Assembly (NCBI RefSeq): GCF_040802235.1
Contig: NC_133161.1
Location: 145,629,121 to 145,693,120 of the forward strand
Origin: Manis javanica
Lineage: Eukaryota > Chordata > Mammalia > Pholidota > Manidae
Direction of reading: 5' to 3'
Length of the DNA stretch: 64,000 nucleotides
Under the pieces are notes generated by a model. The model was not told where the DNA came from. It saw nothing but the letters and a program-made list of their open reading frames with translations, and did not search any database. A program made the position numbers and the translations under genes. Of this stretch, positions 44,955 to 57,454 are shown piece by piece (the first letter of the stretch is position 1; each line of letters begins with the position of its first letter).

Positions 44955-45180
44955 GAAGCGCAGCCCTGAGTCACCGAGGCCCGGGTTTGAATGCAACTCT
45001 GCCACCATTAGCTGGGCAGCCCTAGGACACTGCATGACCTGAGATCCTGTGTTTTTATTTGTAAAATGGGGTCTTGTGCGGGAGCTACCTTTGAGGGTTG
45101 TTGCAAGGATTGAATGAACTGTGATGCATGAAAAGGGCTGCTCATGGTACCTGGCCCAAAACAAATGCTGAAAAGACGTA
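44955..45180 (+). repeat. MIR SINE
   Basis: aggcccgggtttgaatgcaa, ctctgccaccattagctggg, tatttgtaaaatggggtctt and ggttgttgcaaggattgaat are clear + strand MIR landmarks. Confidence 0.85.
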
Positions 45181-46079
45181 ATGGCCACGATAATGGGGAA
45201 GACAGTGATAAAGCAGGTGTGCCGGGTTTGCAGGGAGGCCATGGACAGAAGGCATGGGACTCGGTCCCCACTGCTCTTCCTTGTCCCAGGGAAAGTACCA
45301 ACTCTGACTGCCTGCAGATGGGCTGATGCTGTCTGCGGACTTGTTCTTCTCTGTCCCAGGGTTTAGACTCTGTCTCCAAGCGCAATAAGGGGGTTTCCTG
45401 ATATGGGAACCAGGCTCCATCTCCCTGGTGCTGACCTGGGTTTTGGGTGGACGTGGTGGGTTGAGCTGAGGCCCCGCTGGGTGATCCTCTCTGGATCCAC
45501 TCGTTCCCGTTGTGGGGTGAGAACAATCACAGGGAAGGCGAATACTAGGTCTTGAATGAAAACCTTCATGTGGATGCAGTGGCACAATCCACCTTACAAA
45601 TTAATCTAGGAAACCCCCTCAGGCCACATCTGCAGAAGTGTGTGAGGCCTGGGGGGCAACAGCGCTGTGGCTATTGCTCTGCTTTTATTGATCATGTCAC
45701 TATTGTTTTCTTAACTCGATCACCAAATTAAGTTAGTGAACGTGGTGCTCCAGTCCTGTTAGCCAAGCGCATGACAACTGCCTATTGTTGGAAAAGCTGC
45801 TACTGAAGTCTGGTCTGGCAAATCTACTTTTTTTCTAAGAGGTGTTACTCAGAGTGTAGACAGAGGACCACCTGCATCAGAAATAGTTTCCTGGCCCTGT
45901 GATAGATTGGGTGAATCTGTTATCTAGGGATCTACAGTTTTAACACTCTTTCTAGGTGATTCTTAGACACAGTCATATTTGAGAACTGTCTTAAGTTGTT
46001 GTTCTTAGACAAAGTAATGTTCGAGAACCATCTTCAGTTGTTATTATAGATGAGAGGTAAATAATTATTATGGGTTATT

Positions 46080-46345
46080 TATTCCACAAATACTTATTGC
46101 TTGCCTGCTTTTATGGTAATACTTGTAACAGCAGCAATAAATCCTGAGGTGCTAGCAGGCCCTACGTACACCAGGAACTGTCATCTATATTAATGCATCT
46201 AGCCTAACAGCCCTTAATATAGACATGGTCACCCCCACTTTGTAGATGGAGGAAACTGAGGCCCAGAGAGGCTGGGTATCTTGCTGAGGCTACAGTCTGT
46301 CCGTCGCAGAGCAGGGATCGACACCTGAGGAGCCTGGCACCGGAG
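46080..46345 (-). repeat. MIR SINE
   Basis: ccaggaactgtcatctatat, ctttgtagatggaggaaact, gaggcccagagaggctgggt and ttgctgaggctacag follow reverse-complement MIR. Confidence 0.82.
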
Positions 46346-46849
46346 TCCGGGTGACCTAAGAGTGCTAGGTCCAGGCATCTCACAACCCAGAGGGCCCGCT
46401 GCTTTTGCCCCCTGCTCCCCTGGAGACTCACTGCTTCCTGGCATCCACACGTGCCGTGCCCAGGCAGGGATCCCCCTCGCAGGCTCTGCCCTCCCCTGGG
46501 CATGTTGCAGCGGGTGGATACTCCTGGATGAAAAGTCCCGTGAATGAGACGAGTAAATACTGTAAATGAAGAGAACCAAATGACAAATGACTCATAACTC
46601 CCTGTGGAGGTGGCGAGGTGTTAATATTTCAGTACCCTTGGGCTGTCATTTTTGGTGACTGGAGATGATGATATGGGCATAATTCAGGGTGCACCCAGGA
46701 GGGAGCCTCAGTTGGCCATTCCAACCCAGGCAGGTGGGGTGGGGGGCTCACGGGCGTCAAATACACGGGTGTCAAGTTTCCTTCAGACTAATCCTGCTGA
46801 CCAGCTGGTGGAAGGCGAGCGAGCGAGTTGATGTGATGGATGTTTAGGT

Positions 46850-47130
46850 TTCAGCAGTGACCCTGGGGGCAGCCCAAATGCCGGGGGTGGGGGGCGATTT
46901 CTGGTTTAAAAATATTGCAATGCTATTTCTACACTTCTAATCTCCTAGCGATTTGGAGCCTGTTTTATGAAACACGGCATTGGGGTGGTGCTCAATGTTA
47001 ACCGGCAGAGAAGATTAAATGGGTTTAAGTCTGGGCGTCTGTCACATCACAACCGAGCCCATAACTTCCATTTTCTATTAAAAATCCATTTCCCCCTTTG
47101 ACCAGAAGAAGCTTTGCTGTTGATCTGAAT
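46850..47130. promoter_or_regulatory. DSCAML1: Candidate conserved non-coding element
   Basis: This repeat-free, mixed-composition stretch has ttaaaaatattgcaatgcta, a cluster gagaagattaaatgggttta and tctattaaaaatccattt. Its texture is unlike the decayed repeats around it. A cross-species alignment would settle this. Confidence 0.3.
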
Positions 47131-47339
47131 GTCTCTCCGCTGATTGTTTCCCCCTCCTCTTGTTCTCTCTGTAAATACGCCTGCTTCTCTCTGCAAAGGG
47201 GAGAAAGAGCTGGGGGAATGGCTGGGGTTTAAGGGGTAAGTAGGCATTTCTGTATGAAGACTTGCTTTCCAAATTAGGGCTGGGTTCCAGAGAAGAAGTG
47301 AGGGAGAAACCTCTAAGCTTCGAATTCTTCAGCATCATG

Positions 47340-47570
47340 TCGGAAAAACTCGGGCTTGGGAGTCAGACAGCCCTTCACTGAGCCAGCTTCCTCTCCTCCC
47401 AGCTCTTCAATCTTGGGGAATTTCCTTCTCCCCATGAGTCTCTTTTTCTTCACCTGTAAAATGAGGCTGACAGGATCCACTCATACCTTGTGTGAAGGCC
47501 AGATGAGGAAATGCCTTGAAGCATGCAAGCCCAGTGCCTGGCACACAGTAGGTGCTCAAGCATTGTTCAG
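47340..47570 (+). repeat. MIR SINE
   Basis: gcttgggagtcagacagccc, cttcacctgtaaaatgaggc and cagtgcctggcacacagtag are in + strand MIR/L2 order. Confidence 0.78.
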
Positions 47571-47719
47571 CCCCTATCTTTCGAGAACTCTGACCTGGTA
47601 GCCATGCCAGTCAGCGCCCAGGGAAACAGATATATGGTGAAAATGGAGTAGGACATAGGGCTGCAGAAGCTTGAATCATCTACGGCCCCTGTTGGGGGAT
47701 TTTGCTACCCCCCTTGCCA

Positions 47720-48170
47720 TGCCCATCGTCCCAGTTGCCTCCACCACTCAGGGCCAAACATGTCAACCCAGCTGTTTTTGCCTCTTCTCTCCCAGCCCTT
47801 CCAAGTGCTCCTGCCTGGAAGGTTTTCGCAGGGTCCCCCAAACAGGCCACACCCCTTCCTGCCACTGAGCCATCGTTCAGGCTGTCCCCTCTCTGGGGTG
47901 CCTCATTCCCATCTTCCTTCAAGGCTCAGCTCAAGCCTCCCATTTCCTAAAGCTTTTTCTCTGGCTGCTGAATAGCTTTACCCTCCCTCTCTGGGTGGCT
48001 GTCACCGAATCAGTACCTTCAGCTTTGCCTAGTACAAGCCCTGGGCTGTGGGTAACCCTTTCCTGCTCCCTATCTCCTGTGTAAGCTCCTGGAATGGGGG
48101 CCATTCTCCCTGGCCTTCCACAATACTTGCAGTCCTGCCGGGCACATGGCTGGAGCTCAGTAAATGTCTC
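47720..48170 (+). repeat. L2 LINE 3' fragment
   Basis: ccttcaaggctcagctcaag, tcctgtgtaagctcctggaa, cttgcagtcctgccgggcac and atggctggagctcagtaaat mark the 3' end of L2. Confidence 0.8.
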
Positions 48171-48349
48171 CCAGGGAAGCAGAAGCCTTCCCTGGTCCCC
48201 CGCTCAGAAAGAGTCAGCTGAGAGGCCGTAGGAGTAGGGGGAGAAGGGTTGGAGTACTGCACAAACTTACAGCACAGTAACCTTAGCATCTCTGCACCAC
48301 TCAGGCCTCCCTGGGACACGAGGCACAATCCTAGCCCTTATGTTGGCAC

Positions 48350-48510
48350 ACGCCCATTGTGGGGCACCAAGTACTTACATGTTCCGTTTTAACTGCTAGG
48401 CAGCCCTGGGAGGCAGAGAAGACGGTGCAATCCACCCCCTTCTGTAAATGAGGAAGGTGAGGCTCAGAAAGGCAAGTGGCTTGTCTGAAGTCACTCAGCA
48501 GGTCAGGCAT
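48350..48510 (-). repeat. MIR SINE fragment
   Basis: ttctgtaaatgaggaaggtg, aggctcagaaaggcaagtgg and gaagtcactcagcaggtcag fit reverse-complement MIR. Confidence 0.78.
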
Positions 48511-49469
48511 GAACCCAAAGATGGCGCTGTCCCAGGATTCCGTCTCTTGTGCCAGGTTTTCTTGCTCCTCTTAGAGCTTGCTGAGACTTTGCTCTGAAGA
48601 TTCAAACAGGAGTCTGAGAAGGAGGGCAAGTCCCCACCATAGAGGCAGTGCAGACTCCCCGAGGTCAGAGCGAGGCCCTCAGGCCCTTGCCACGGCCCCT
48701 TCTGTGGCCGGGTGACTGGCACACCCATCACTGCTGCAGCCACTCGCTGGTGCCCTTAGGCCAGCCATCATCTTGGGACATGGCAGTTTCCCCTTTCCGG
48801 TTTTGCTCACCCCTTTCTCTTGGCAGGTGGGGTGAGGTTAAATTAATGTTTAAGGGCTTCTGCATTCTGGGCTGACAGGTGCCTTGTGATGGTAAAGTAT
48901 GAGTCCAACATAAGTGCAAAATGCTATTGTTTTACACCTGAGGGTGATGTTTCATAATGGCAATGCCCTGTCAGAGCCGTACACGGAAATGAATGGTTTG
49001 TCTAATCCTCCCAGCTTCCCCATCCTCAGAAGACAGCGGCTTACGTCCTGGGCTGGGAGAAATATGAGGCTACTCACCTTTTGATATAAATCTGTTGTTT
49101 CATCAGCCCTGACAGGTGGCTGGACAATCCCAGTCAATTCATCAATTAGATCTACTCATATGTAGTTGCTGAGAACCCCACGTCCTCGGCTCTGGCAGGA
49201 TCTGAGGCCCAGAGTGCGGAAGGCCGCCGTCACTGTGGCTGACACTCCTGGTGGGAGCTGACGGAGGCCTGGGGAAGGGGCTGGCTCAGCAGGCAGGCAG
49301 GGAGAGTGGAAAGGATTTCTGGCCAGGAGAGAAGGAGACTAGGAATGTGTTTTTAGGGTGGAGAAAGGATGGGGAGGGGTACCCAGCCTGGAAAACCAGA
49401 TCTTGTGGTTTGGTTTGTCTTCACTGTGGTTCATACAGTAAATGAATTCCATCCCTAGGTCCTGAAGTA

Positions 49470-49665
49470 AGGCACAGTTAGGGGCGGGCCCCAGCTCTGA
49501 CACTTACACTGGGTAAGTTAGCTAACTTGTCTGAATTTCCTTATTTGTAAAACTGAAGCAATGATAACATCCCCCAGTGAGCCATGAAGATTAAGTGCAA
49601 TAATATCTATTGGGCCTAACCAGGTAGTTACCGGTGAAAGGTGTGGTGGGTATTGTTAATTGCTG
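49470..49665 (+). repeat. MIR SINE
   Basis: cccagctctgacacttacac, cttgtctgaatttccttatt and gtaaaactgaagcaatgata match + strand MIR. Confidence 0.8.
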
Positions 49666-50084
49666 GTGGTATTCCTGAGGTTAATTGCCGAGGGCTACAT
49701 CATACTTATCCTTAAATATTTTCTTTCCCTGTCCCTTGAATCAGACAATTCCTGAATTCTCCTTCAAGAATCTTTCTCAGCTACCTAAATCCATTTGTCA
49801 GGCACAAACATCTTTCTGTTTCCTGATAGATTTTGGCTCCCCAAATCCATAAAGCTGCCACAGTGAGGGTGTCTGATTAAGTAGGTTGTCTCAGAAGCAC
49901 CTAGAACCCCTGGCTTGCACAGGCTAAGTGTTGTCTGAAATGTCAGGTCCAGTGGGGAACCCTCCCTGGGGGAGGGTGTGTGTGGGTATATTCACCCTGT
50001 CCTTGGCCAGCTGAATATGGACATTGATGACCAGGTGGTGTTTGCGGACGGTGCAAGCCCTCTCTTTATTATTGTCGTGGTTAC

Positions 50085-50330
50085 AATGGTCTGGTGGTTT
50101 AGAAATAAGCCTCTGGGCTCAGATTGCCTGAGACTGCGTCCCAGGAGCGCGTGCTGGTATGAGTTCTTCGGTAGGTTGCCCTGATCTCTCAGTGCCTGCC
50201 TTTGCTCATCTGTGACCCAGGGTAATAGTTGTACCTACCTCATAGTGTTGCGGGAAGGATTAAAAGAGGTCATAAAAGTAAAGTGCTTACAACAATGCCT
50301 GGTATTTGTTGACTGGATCTCAATAGGGAA
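50085..50330 (+). repeat. MIR SINE
   Basis: cctctgggctcagattgcct, agtgcctgcctttgctcatc, acctacctcatagtgttgcg and aagtgcttacaacaatgcct give a nearly complete + strand MIR. Confidence 0.88.
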
Positions 50331-51594
50331 GTCATTCAGAAGGTGAGCAGGTGTGTGGACAGCAAGCCTCGTAAGTGGGGATCCTAAGAGAAGCTGCCCT
50401 AAGCCTCCATTTCCTTACTTGTGGCATGCTGTGATTTCATGATCTTGGAGATCACTCTAGCCACCGCGAGCTGGGCATGCCTCTGAGCCTCGGAGGGTCC
50501 CCCGATGGGCCAGTTTCCTGTTCCACAGAGCAGACACTGACCCTGGGACTGTCATGAGGCGGGGGCAGGGAGAAGAGGGCAGGAAGGCAATGCTTCTCCC
50601 TCCCCAAGAGCCTGTCCGCCACAAAGGGCGCAGTGTCTGGTGGGGACAGCAGGTGCATCTGCTGCCGAGAGGGTGCCACTGACACCACAGCAAGTTGCTC
50701 GTGAATGTGTTTCCAGCACCGCCACTAATGGCTTCATCACGGCTTTTTATGAGATGATGTGAATTGCTCTGACCAATGAGGCTTAATGGCCTCCCTCAAC
50801 GACCTGCCTGGTATATTCTCCCTGGAGGCTCAGCTCAGAGTTAAGCCAGGAATATGAATATGGTCCAGATGTAGGCCCTCCCCCTTTCCATAAAGTTGTA
50901 GAAATTGAGGTCAAGTTGGGTCCCCAGCAACGTTCTTTTCAACAAGGGGCGGAGTGGCTTGCTTGCTCCTTGATGAGAGGGAGTGGCTTCCAGCCGGAGA
51001 CCTGGGACTAGGCCCTCTTCTTCTGGGCTTGCCTGCATGTGTTGAGAGGTGGCCCCTGTTTAGGGGGCAGGCTCCTTAGTAGGGACAGAGGGAGGCCCTG
51101 ATTCTGCCACCATTCCCGTCAGGGCAGGACAGACTGAGACCCTGTGCCGGGATGCGTGTTGCAGACAGCTGTCCTCCTTGTCTGGTGGCCCTGCTGATGT
51201 CAGGCAGCTCTGGTTGTCAGCACATACTCCCAAGGGACTGAGTATTGCAGTGGCAGCTGTCAGGGATGCACAGGGTCTTTGGGCCTTGTCCCTCCTCCCC
51301 ACCTTTCACACGGGATCAGAGAAGGGAAGGGAACTCCACAGTCAGTCAGCATCTTGGCCAGGTTTACAATCTGTGTGAGTCTCTGGCTTCCCGAGTCGAT
51401 CTTATTCACTCACAGTCCCCCTTGACCTTGTTCAGCCCCCTGGGGCTGTACATTTTCCAGTCCACCTCCGCAGGTGGAAGACGGTGTTCAGGCCCTCGTG
51501 CTGTCTTCTATCTTCCAGGCGAGCATCTCCGTTCCTCTCAGAACTTGGTCTTGAGAGCCATTCACCTGCTGTGAAAATGAGCCAAGGTCCTCTG

Positions 51595-51705
51595 GGAGCA
51601 GTGGGTTCGGTTTTCAGATCTGCAGCTTATTAGCTGTGTGGTCTCCGGCAAATCACGTGACGATTCTCAGCCTAGAAAAAGGGAATGATAGAAACGATAC
51701 GCGGT
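51595..51705 (+). repeat. MIR SINE fragment
   Basis: gcttattagctgtgtggtct, ccggcaaatcacgtgacgat and ctagaaaaagggaatgatag fit + strand MIR. Confidence 0.7.
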
Positions 51706-52093
51706 TGTACGGATGAGTTGAGTTTGGGTGCAAACCTGCTTGTGTACAGGAAGGAGGTGCTCAAATGTTTGTTACCTAAGCAATCTGTGTTTCTCCAAAG
51801 GTGTGAATGCCAGTAGTGGATTCGTGGCCTCAGACCCTCCAGCATAGCAAGGGGGTGGCCACCTGTCTGTGGCCTTGGCTTGGCGTGGAGAATGAGGTGT
51901 TCTTGCCATTCCGATGCTGGGCTGGACGCCCCTGTAGGGCAGGAACTGCCTCTTCTTCCCCTGTGCCAGTGCGGGGGGGTATAGGCAGTGCCCAGCAAGT
52001 GTTCGTAGAATGGCTGATGCTTGCAGCTTGCATGAACGAGCGCCAGCGCTGCCTGCTCCATGGCTAACCAGCCTCTCCCCTCCTGCCCTGCAG

Positions 52094-52411
52094 CCCGCCC
52101 TGAGGATGTCGGCACCAGCCTCTACTTTGTAAATGACTCCTTGCAGCAGGTGACCTTTTCCAGCTCCGTGGGGGTGGTGGTGCCCTGCCCGGCCGCGGGC
52201 TCCCCCAGCGCGGCCCTTCGATGGTACCTGGCCACGGGGGACGACATCTACGACGTGCCGCACATCCGGCACGTCCACGCCAACGGGACGCTGCAGCTCT
52301 ACCCCTTCTCCCCCTCCGCCTTCAATAGCTTTATCCACGACAATGACTATTTCTGCACCGCGGAGAACGCAGCCGGCAAGATCCGGAGCCCCGACATCCG
52401 CGTCAAAGCAG
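52094..52411 (+). CDS. DSCAML1: DSCAML1 coding exon 2 (Ig domain 1)
   Basis: This 318-nt exon lies between tgccctgCAG and GTAAGG and is phase 1 at both ends. It encodes residues 16-121 from ARPEDVG to IRVKA. The Ig fold is clear: first Cys47 (VVPCPAAG), Trp59 (LRWYLA) and second Cys103 ([13 protein letters not shown]). N-glycosylation sequons are at Asn29 (NDS) and Asn79 (NGT). The protein is almost identical to human DSCAML1 (Asp116 where I recall Asn). The exon is strikingly CpG-rich, unlike both flanking introns. Confidence 0.96.
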
Positions 52412-53859
52412 GTAAGGGACCAGACACAGCTCCCCTCCTGTCTGAAGGCAGAAATGGGGAGCGGGCAGCTCCCATTGTTCTGAGGAAATGCACGTAACTT
52501 GGAGGAAGTAGTCCCGAGGAAGGCTTCTCCTGCTTTGGAGCTGGGGTGCTGCCTCTCCCTGGGTGTCCTTAGGCAGAGCACCCACCTTTCTCAGCCTTAA
52601 GTCCCTCCCCTGCTCCTCAGTACACATGGCGGCTAAAATGGGATGGCGCTTGTTTAAATTAAGTGAAATGCTCAAGTCAGTGCTGGAGTCTTGGAAAACA
52701 TCCAGTGGTTTCCTTCTTTAAGAAACCCTTTTACTGAAAGAGAATTGTACATATTATAAATAGAAGTTTGATGAATTTTCACAAAGTTTGACTAACATCC
52801 AGATCAAGAGATACAATGCCTGTGCCTCAGAATTCCCGTCATGCTTTTCTCTGTCACTACTCCCCTGGGGGAGACCACTGTTCTGACTTCTAACAATACA
52901 GATGTTTGCTGACTTCTGCACTTAATATAAACCGAGGCCTGGGTGTGTATTCTCTTGAGTCTTTTGATCACGTTGTGTTTGTGGGATTCACACCTAGTGT
53001 GCACACTTATTGCACACTCATTACTGTGCAATCCCTTGTTCAGTACCCTGCACTTGCCCATTCCATTTTGATGGAATGTTTGAGTATATTTCATGTGGAC
53101 AGACATTTAGGTGAAATTCAGGCTGGAAGAATTAGCAGTGAAGGAGTTTGGTCTCTGCAGGAGTATGGAGTCGAGGCAGTGAGGGTTTCACAGCTGGTCT
53201 CTTCAGAGAAAATAGAAATTTCTCTGGGTTAGGTCAGGAGTGAGGGAAAGGCTTGGATCAGCTGCTCTTACCCAGGATGTCATGATACGCTGGTGTGTCC
53301 TAAGCAGCTGTGAGGTGCGCCCCAGGTAGCAGTTAAAGCACCGAAGTTTGGAGTGCGACTTTCTTAGGCGAGCTCTTTGGATGGAGAGGAAGGTAGTGCT
53401 CCAGCCACGATGGCCACGCACCTGGGAGCACCATCCTTTCTGGCGATTGTGTTGGGCAGGGCAGAGTGGGTCCCAGGGAAGGCCCCCCCAACCTGCATGC
53501 CTCGTGACTGGTTCTGCAGGATCTCTGACTTCTTCAGACCTACAGGGTTCCCAGTAGCTTGGAAACGGGGTGTGCATAGGGGTGAGGTGGGTGACAGCTC
53601 TAAGTTAAAGAGCTGGTCTTCATCCCATGGCTTGTTTGGGGGTAGAGTATGAGCTCTTAGCACCGAGGGCCCTGCTCAGGGTGCCTCCCCAGGGCTCCCC
53701 ATGGAACTGCTGGCCAGGAGGAGGTTCCCCTAATGCAACACCAGGTGCTCGGCTGAGAGTCCTGAGGCCAGGATTTGGAGCCCCTTACCGGCCTCCCCTC
53801 CTAGAGCATTGGGCTAAGAGGAAGTTGACATCATATTTCCTGTTACATGCCTGTCTTTG

Positions 53860-53970
53860 GGTCAGGATACCATTTTCACAATAATCCTCTGAGGTGTTTC
53901 TTACAAATGAGGGGACTAAGATAAAGACAGGTGAAGTCACTTGCCTCAGGTCCCATAGTTAATCACAAAG
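53860..53970 (-). repeat. MIR SINE fragment
   Basis: accattttcacaataatcct, cttacaaatgaggggactaa and cttgcctcaggtcccatagt fit reverse-complement MIR. Confidence 0.72.
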
Positions 53971-53984
53971 TTGTAGCCATCATG

Positions 53985-54160
53985 ACAAGTGACATTGTTG
54001 TGTGCTTTCCATGTGCCAGGACTTCTACGTGCTGCCATTATTGCCACTGTTAATATTATTATTTCCTTTTACAAATGAGGAAACTGAGGCTGCAGAAGGC
54101 TAACAAGCATTTGTCCAGGGTCACATAGCTACTCACAGGAGGAGGCAGGGGCTGCTTGTT
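53985..54160 (-). repeat. MIR SINE
   Basis: tttccatgtgccaggacttc, ttacaaatgaggaaactgag and gtccagggtcacatagctac give a second, well-preserved reverse MIR next to the former. Confidence 0.87.
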
Positions 54161-55572
54161 TGATGCTACTAACTGCTGGCGTCTGCTGGCTCCCTAGAAC
54201 TCTCCTGGGTGCTGTGCACCCAAAGCCCCACCCTTCCACTCCACCACCCTGTGTCTTCCCAGGGCTGGCTCCCCTTAACCTCCTCTGTACCCTCCCCACG
54301 TCCACCCACAGGCAGTGCCATGCCCAGCCCCATGAAAGGGCACACTGTGGCCTCAGAGAGCGGGCCAGGCTTCTCTCCTGGACCTCAACTGTGTCTGCTC
54401 CCCATCACAACACGGGAGACTAGAGAGAATAAAGGCCTGGGGAGGGCTGGGCACGGCTGGCCTGACTGGAAACACAACCAATTAAGAGGCTCTTGATGAA
54501 GCCAGAGGGGCTGCAGGTGCAGCCAGAGGCAACCCTGAGTGTCGCCCTGGCAACCGTGGCAGAGAGAGCAGGAGGGCACGCTGCCCAGGTGCCTGCTGAG
54601 GGACAAGGTCGCTAGGCAGTGGGGCTCGGGATGTGCCAGCTCTGCTTGGCAGAGAATGGGTAGAAGGATGGAGTGAGGCCTGGGAGAGGCCGAGCAGAGA
54701 AGGACAAGGGAGAGGCAGAGGCCAGCCGACCGTGGGACCCGACACAGAGAGCAACTGCCCGTAACAGTGACAGCACCCTGAAGCCAACCGACCCAGGGAT
54801 GGAGACGGGGCCTCCACTGGCGCTGCGGGGGAGGGATAGCTCAGGGGGCAGGGGCGAGGTGGGGGTCAGGCTGTAGACCGTGGCCACAGGCGGAAGAAAG
54901 CAGCAGGGATGCCTTGTTTTAGAGAATGCTGGGGACTGGCCATGTCTCTGGGGTTCTGCATTGTCAGAGATATCACAGTTTCAAATATTTCTCATTGTCC
55001 TTATAAACAAACCACCAAGCCCTTCCAGAAAGTTCAATATATAAACTACATTTTTCCAGGCTGTCTTTCATGTTGAAGTGGTACCAAAATCTGTTGTTAG
55101 CTCATGTGTCACGGTTTTTATCTTGGCAATTACAATCACAACCATCCACACCATTGCCACTCTTAGCCCAGTAATAGGAGATCAGGTGCGGTTTCCTTAG
55201 AGGAATTCTGGCGTATTTTGTTGTTAGCTACATATCCCCTTGTTGCCTGTGATCTCAATACAGGGCTGCCCGCAAGGCCCTGACAATCTAACAGAGTTTG
55301 TTAATACTCACCAAAGTTGGAGAGGTTAGAAGGGGGATTTCTGATCTTGCAGAAGAACAGCAGGCTGCCCAGGGAGCAGGGGGGAAGTTGCTGGAAAAGG
55401 AGCCACTCAGGAAGGAACAAAATCATGGCAGGAACTGCTGGGCTGGCTAGGTGGGAGGTGGGGGGAGACGGGAGGGGAGCGAGGCCTGTGGGTACCAAGG
55501 GAATGGAGCCAGCTCTCTGTTTCCCACCATGTCCCAGCCCAGCCTTGTGATACTCTCCTCTCCCCACGGCAG

Positions 55573-55719
55573 TTTTCAGGGAACCCTACACCGTCCGGGT
55601 GGAGGATCAAAGGTCAATGCGTGGAAACGTGGCCGTCTTCAAGTGCCTCATCCCCTCTTCAGTGCAGGAATATGTTAGCGTTGTGTCCTGGGAGAAGGAC
55701 ACAGTCTCCATCATCCCAG
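55573..55719 (+). CDS. DSCAML1: DSCAML1 coding exon 3 (start of Ig domain 2)
   Basis: This 147-nt exon lies between cacggCAG and GTAAGA and is phase 1 at both ends. It encodes residues 122-170, from [10 protein letters not shown] to VSIIP. The first Ig2 Cys146 (VFKCLIPSS) and Trp161 (VSWEKD) are present; the second Ig2 Cys lies in the next exon, outside the window. The sequence agrees with DSCAML1 rather than its paralogue DSCAM, as far as I recall both. Confidence 0.95.
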
Positions 55720-57454
55720 GTAAGAAGGAACTGTGGGGCCACCGCCGGCGGGGGTGCTGGGGGAGGGAGAGAGAAAGTGGACGCGCTGACTCGTTTTGTG
55801 GAGCTAACGAGGTCTTGAGGTTGGTTCTGGTGAGCGGTCGGTTATCGTCTGGTGATGCTTTGACAAAACGTGTCTTTGGTCTTGGCTTGGGACAGCTCTG
55901 TGGGGCGGTAAAAACCCATGTGCTGGTGGCCCCTCCTGGGCATGGGAAGGTCCCATCAGACACAGGGCGGCTCCTGCTCCCCCAAAGGAGGGGGGTCCCC
56001 GTTATTCCTGACCTCTGGGTCTTTGTTTGCCGTGGTCCTTAGGGATGGGAGGCAAGGCTGGAAGCTCCCTGAGTGTGGAAGGTTGTCAGGGGAGGAGGGA
56101 GAGGGGCTGGTCGCGGCCCGTGTTCCTGTACTGAGTGACTGGGGCAAGGAGACCGGATTCTCGAGGACCAGGCTCGAGCAGGCGTGCGTGCCGGACTTCT
56201 TTCTCGCGTTGGCTAAAGGCACCGTCGGAATTCTAGCTGCCCTCCCTACTTGCCTGGAGTGGGAGAAGAGGCTCAGGTCCGCTGCAGGCTCACCTTGCTA
56301 GAGCTGCCATGACTGTGAGTCCTTTATTACTGGTTCCTTTTCCCTAAGCAGGGTTGTACCTCCAACAGGGAAGCAGGCCTAGAAACCCCAAGACAGGCCT
56401 TCCCGGCCTCAGGACCTCCAGGCGCCCAGTGACAAGGCCGTGGTCCTTCCCCTGCTCTAGCACCTCCCTTCATCCTGGCTCATGGCAGGGGCTCTGCTGC
56501 TTCCCGCCCCCTACCAGGGACCTCGGGTTTCCCTCCTCTGAAGCGGGGGAATTTGACCAGGGCCCTCTGAGCGCACCTCCAAGCACTGATGGGCTGTCGC
56601 TGGTGGCATGAAGTAATTCTAGTTGCTCAAGGTTCTCAGGTTAGTTGGGGAAGACAGACTTCTATGCGTGCGATCTGTGAAGCAGGGGTTCTGGATCCTG
56701 CTGCACATTTGAATCCCTGGGGGGCTCTTTGGGAAACAGCGGTGCTTGGGTCCAACCCCAGCTCAGTGTCTCAGGAGGAGAACCTGGGCATCAGCATTCT
56801 TAAAGCTCCTGATGTGCAGCCAGGGGAGAGCCGATGCTCAGGCCAGTTCACAGCTACCGGGGCAGGACACCTTTTGTTGAGACATTAATAAGTGTTTTGC
56901 TCGTGGTACTTTCTCCTTCTCTTGGGGCTAAGTGACAGCCAGGCCATTGTATCTCCTGGCCTCAGCTTGTAGCAGGATAGGAATCCTAAAGCTACTCGAA
57001 GACAGCTGCTCTTCCTGCCTTTCCTAGAACCATAAGCTAACAGAAAAGGTTAGGACGGGTGTTCTGGTCAGGGAGGAACACCTCTGGGGCCAAGAACAAA
57101 CAGAAACAAACGAATGCCAGAGACAGAAGGCCTGTGAGTGCAGCTGGGGGAAGCAGCGTGACACCATGGCGGTGGCTGTGTGTGGCTCCATAGGGTCTGG
57201 AATGGAAGCCTCATTCTTGTGTCCAAGTGAGGCATGAGGTGCACAACCCAAGACCCAAAGGGATCATGCAGGCAGGGCAATGGGCTGGTGAGCACCAGAG
57301 AGACCCTGGACCTTGGCACATCTGCAGGGGCAGCTCCAGTAATGATGGAGATTGAGTGTCCTGTCTACCCAGCAGAGTCGGATGGAAGGTGATTTAAAGA
57401 ATGTAAAAAAATGAGGTAATTCTTAGACATAGGAGTTTTTGGGCTTAGAGTTAT

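Larger units (their letters stand above)
37052..52093 (+). other. DSCAML1: DSCAML1 intron 1
   Basis: This 15-kb intron runs from GTGAGA to tgccctgCAG. It begins with a (GGC)n run and a G-quadruplex-like tract. Much of 38600-41800 and 46550-47300 is free of recognisable repeats and contains AT-rich homeobox-type motifs, so these are candidate enhancers. The second half carries MIR and L2 copies. No extra coding exon is recognised. The 287-codon (38547-39410, minus) and 247-codon (43613-44356, minus) frames lack family features. Confidence 0.85.
52412..55572 (+). other. DSCAML1: DSCAML1 intron 2
   Basis: This 3.2-kb intron runs from GTAAGG to ccccacggCAG. It contains two MIR copies in minus orientation (53860-53970 and 53985-54160) and a GC-rich centre (54160-54900) without recognisable genes. 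The part at 54900-55320 is AT-rich and repeat-poor. Confidence 0.88.

Noticed and set aside
51772-52581. 269-codon minus-strand open frame
   Set aside because: It is the antisense shadow of DSCAML1 exon 2, whose sense strand has a clear Ig domain and splice sites.
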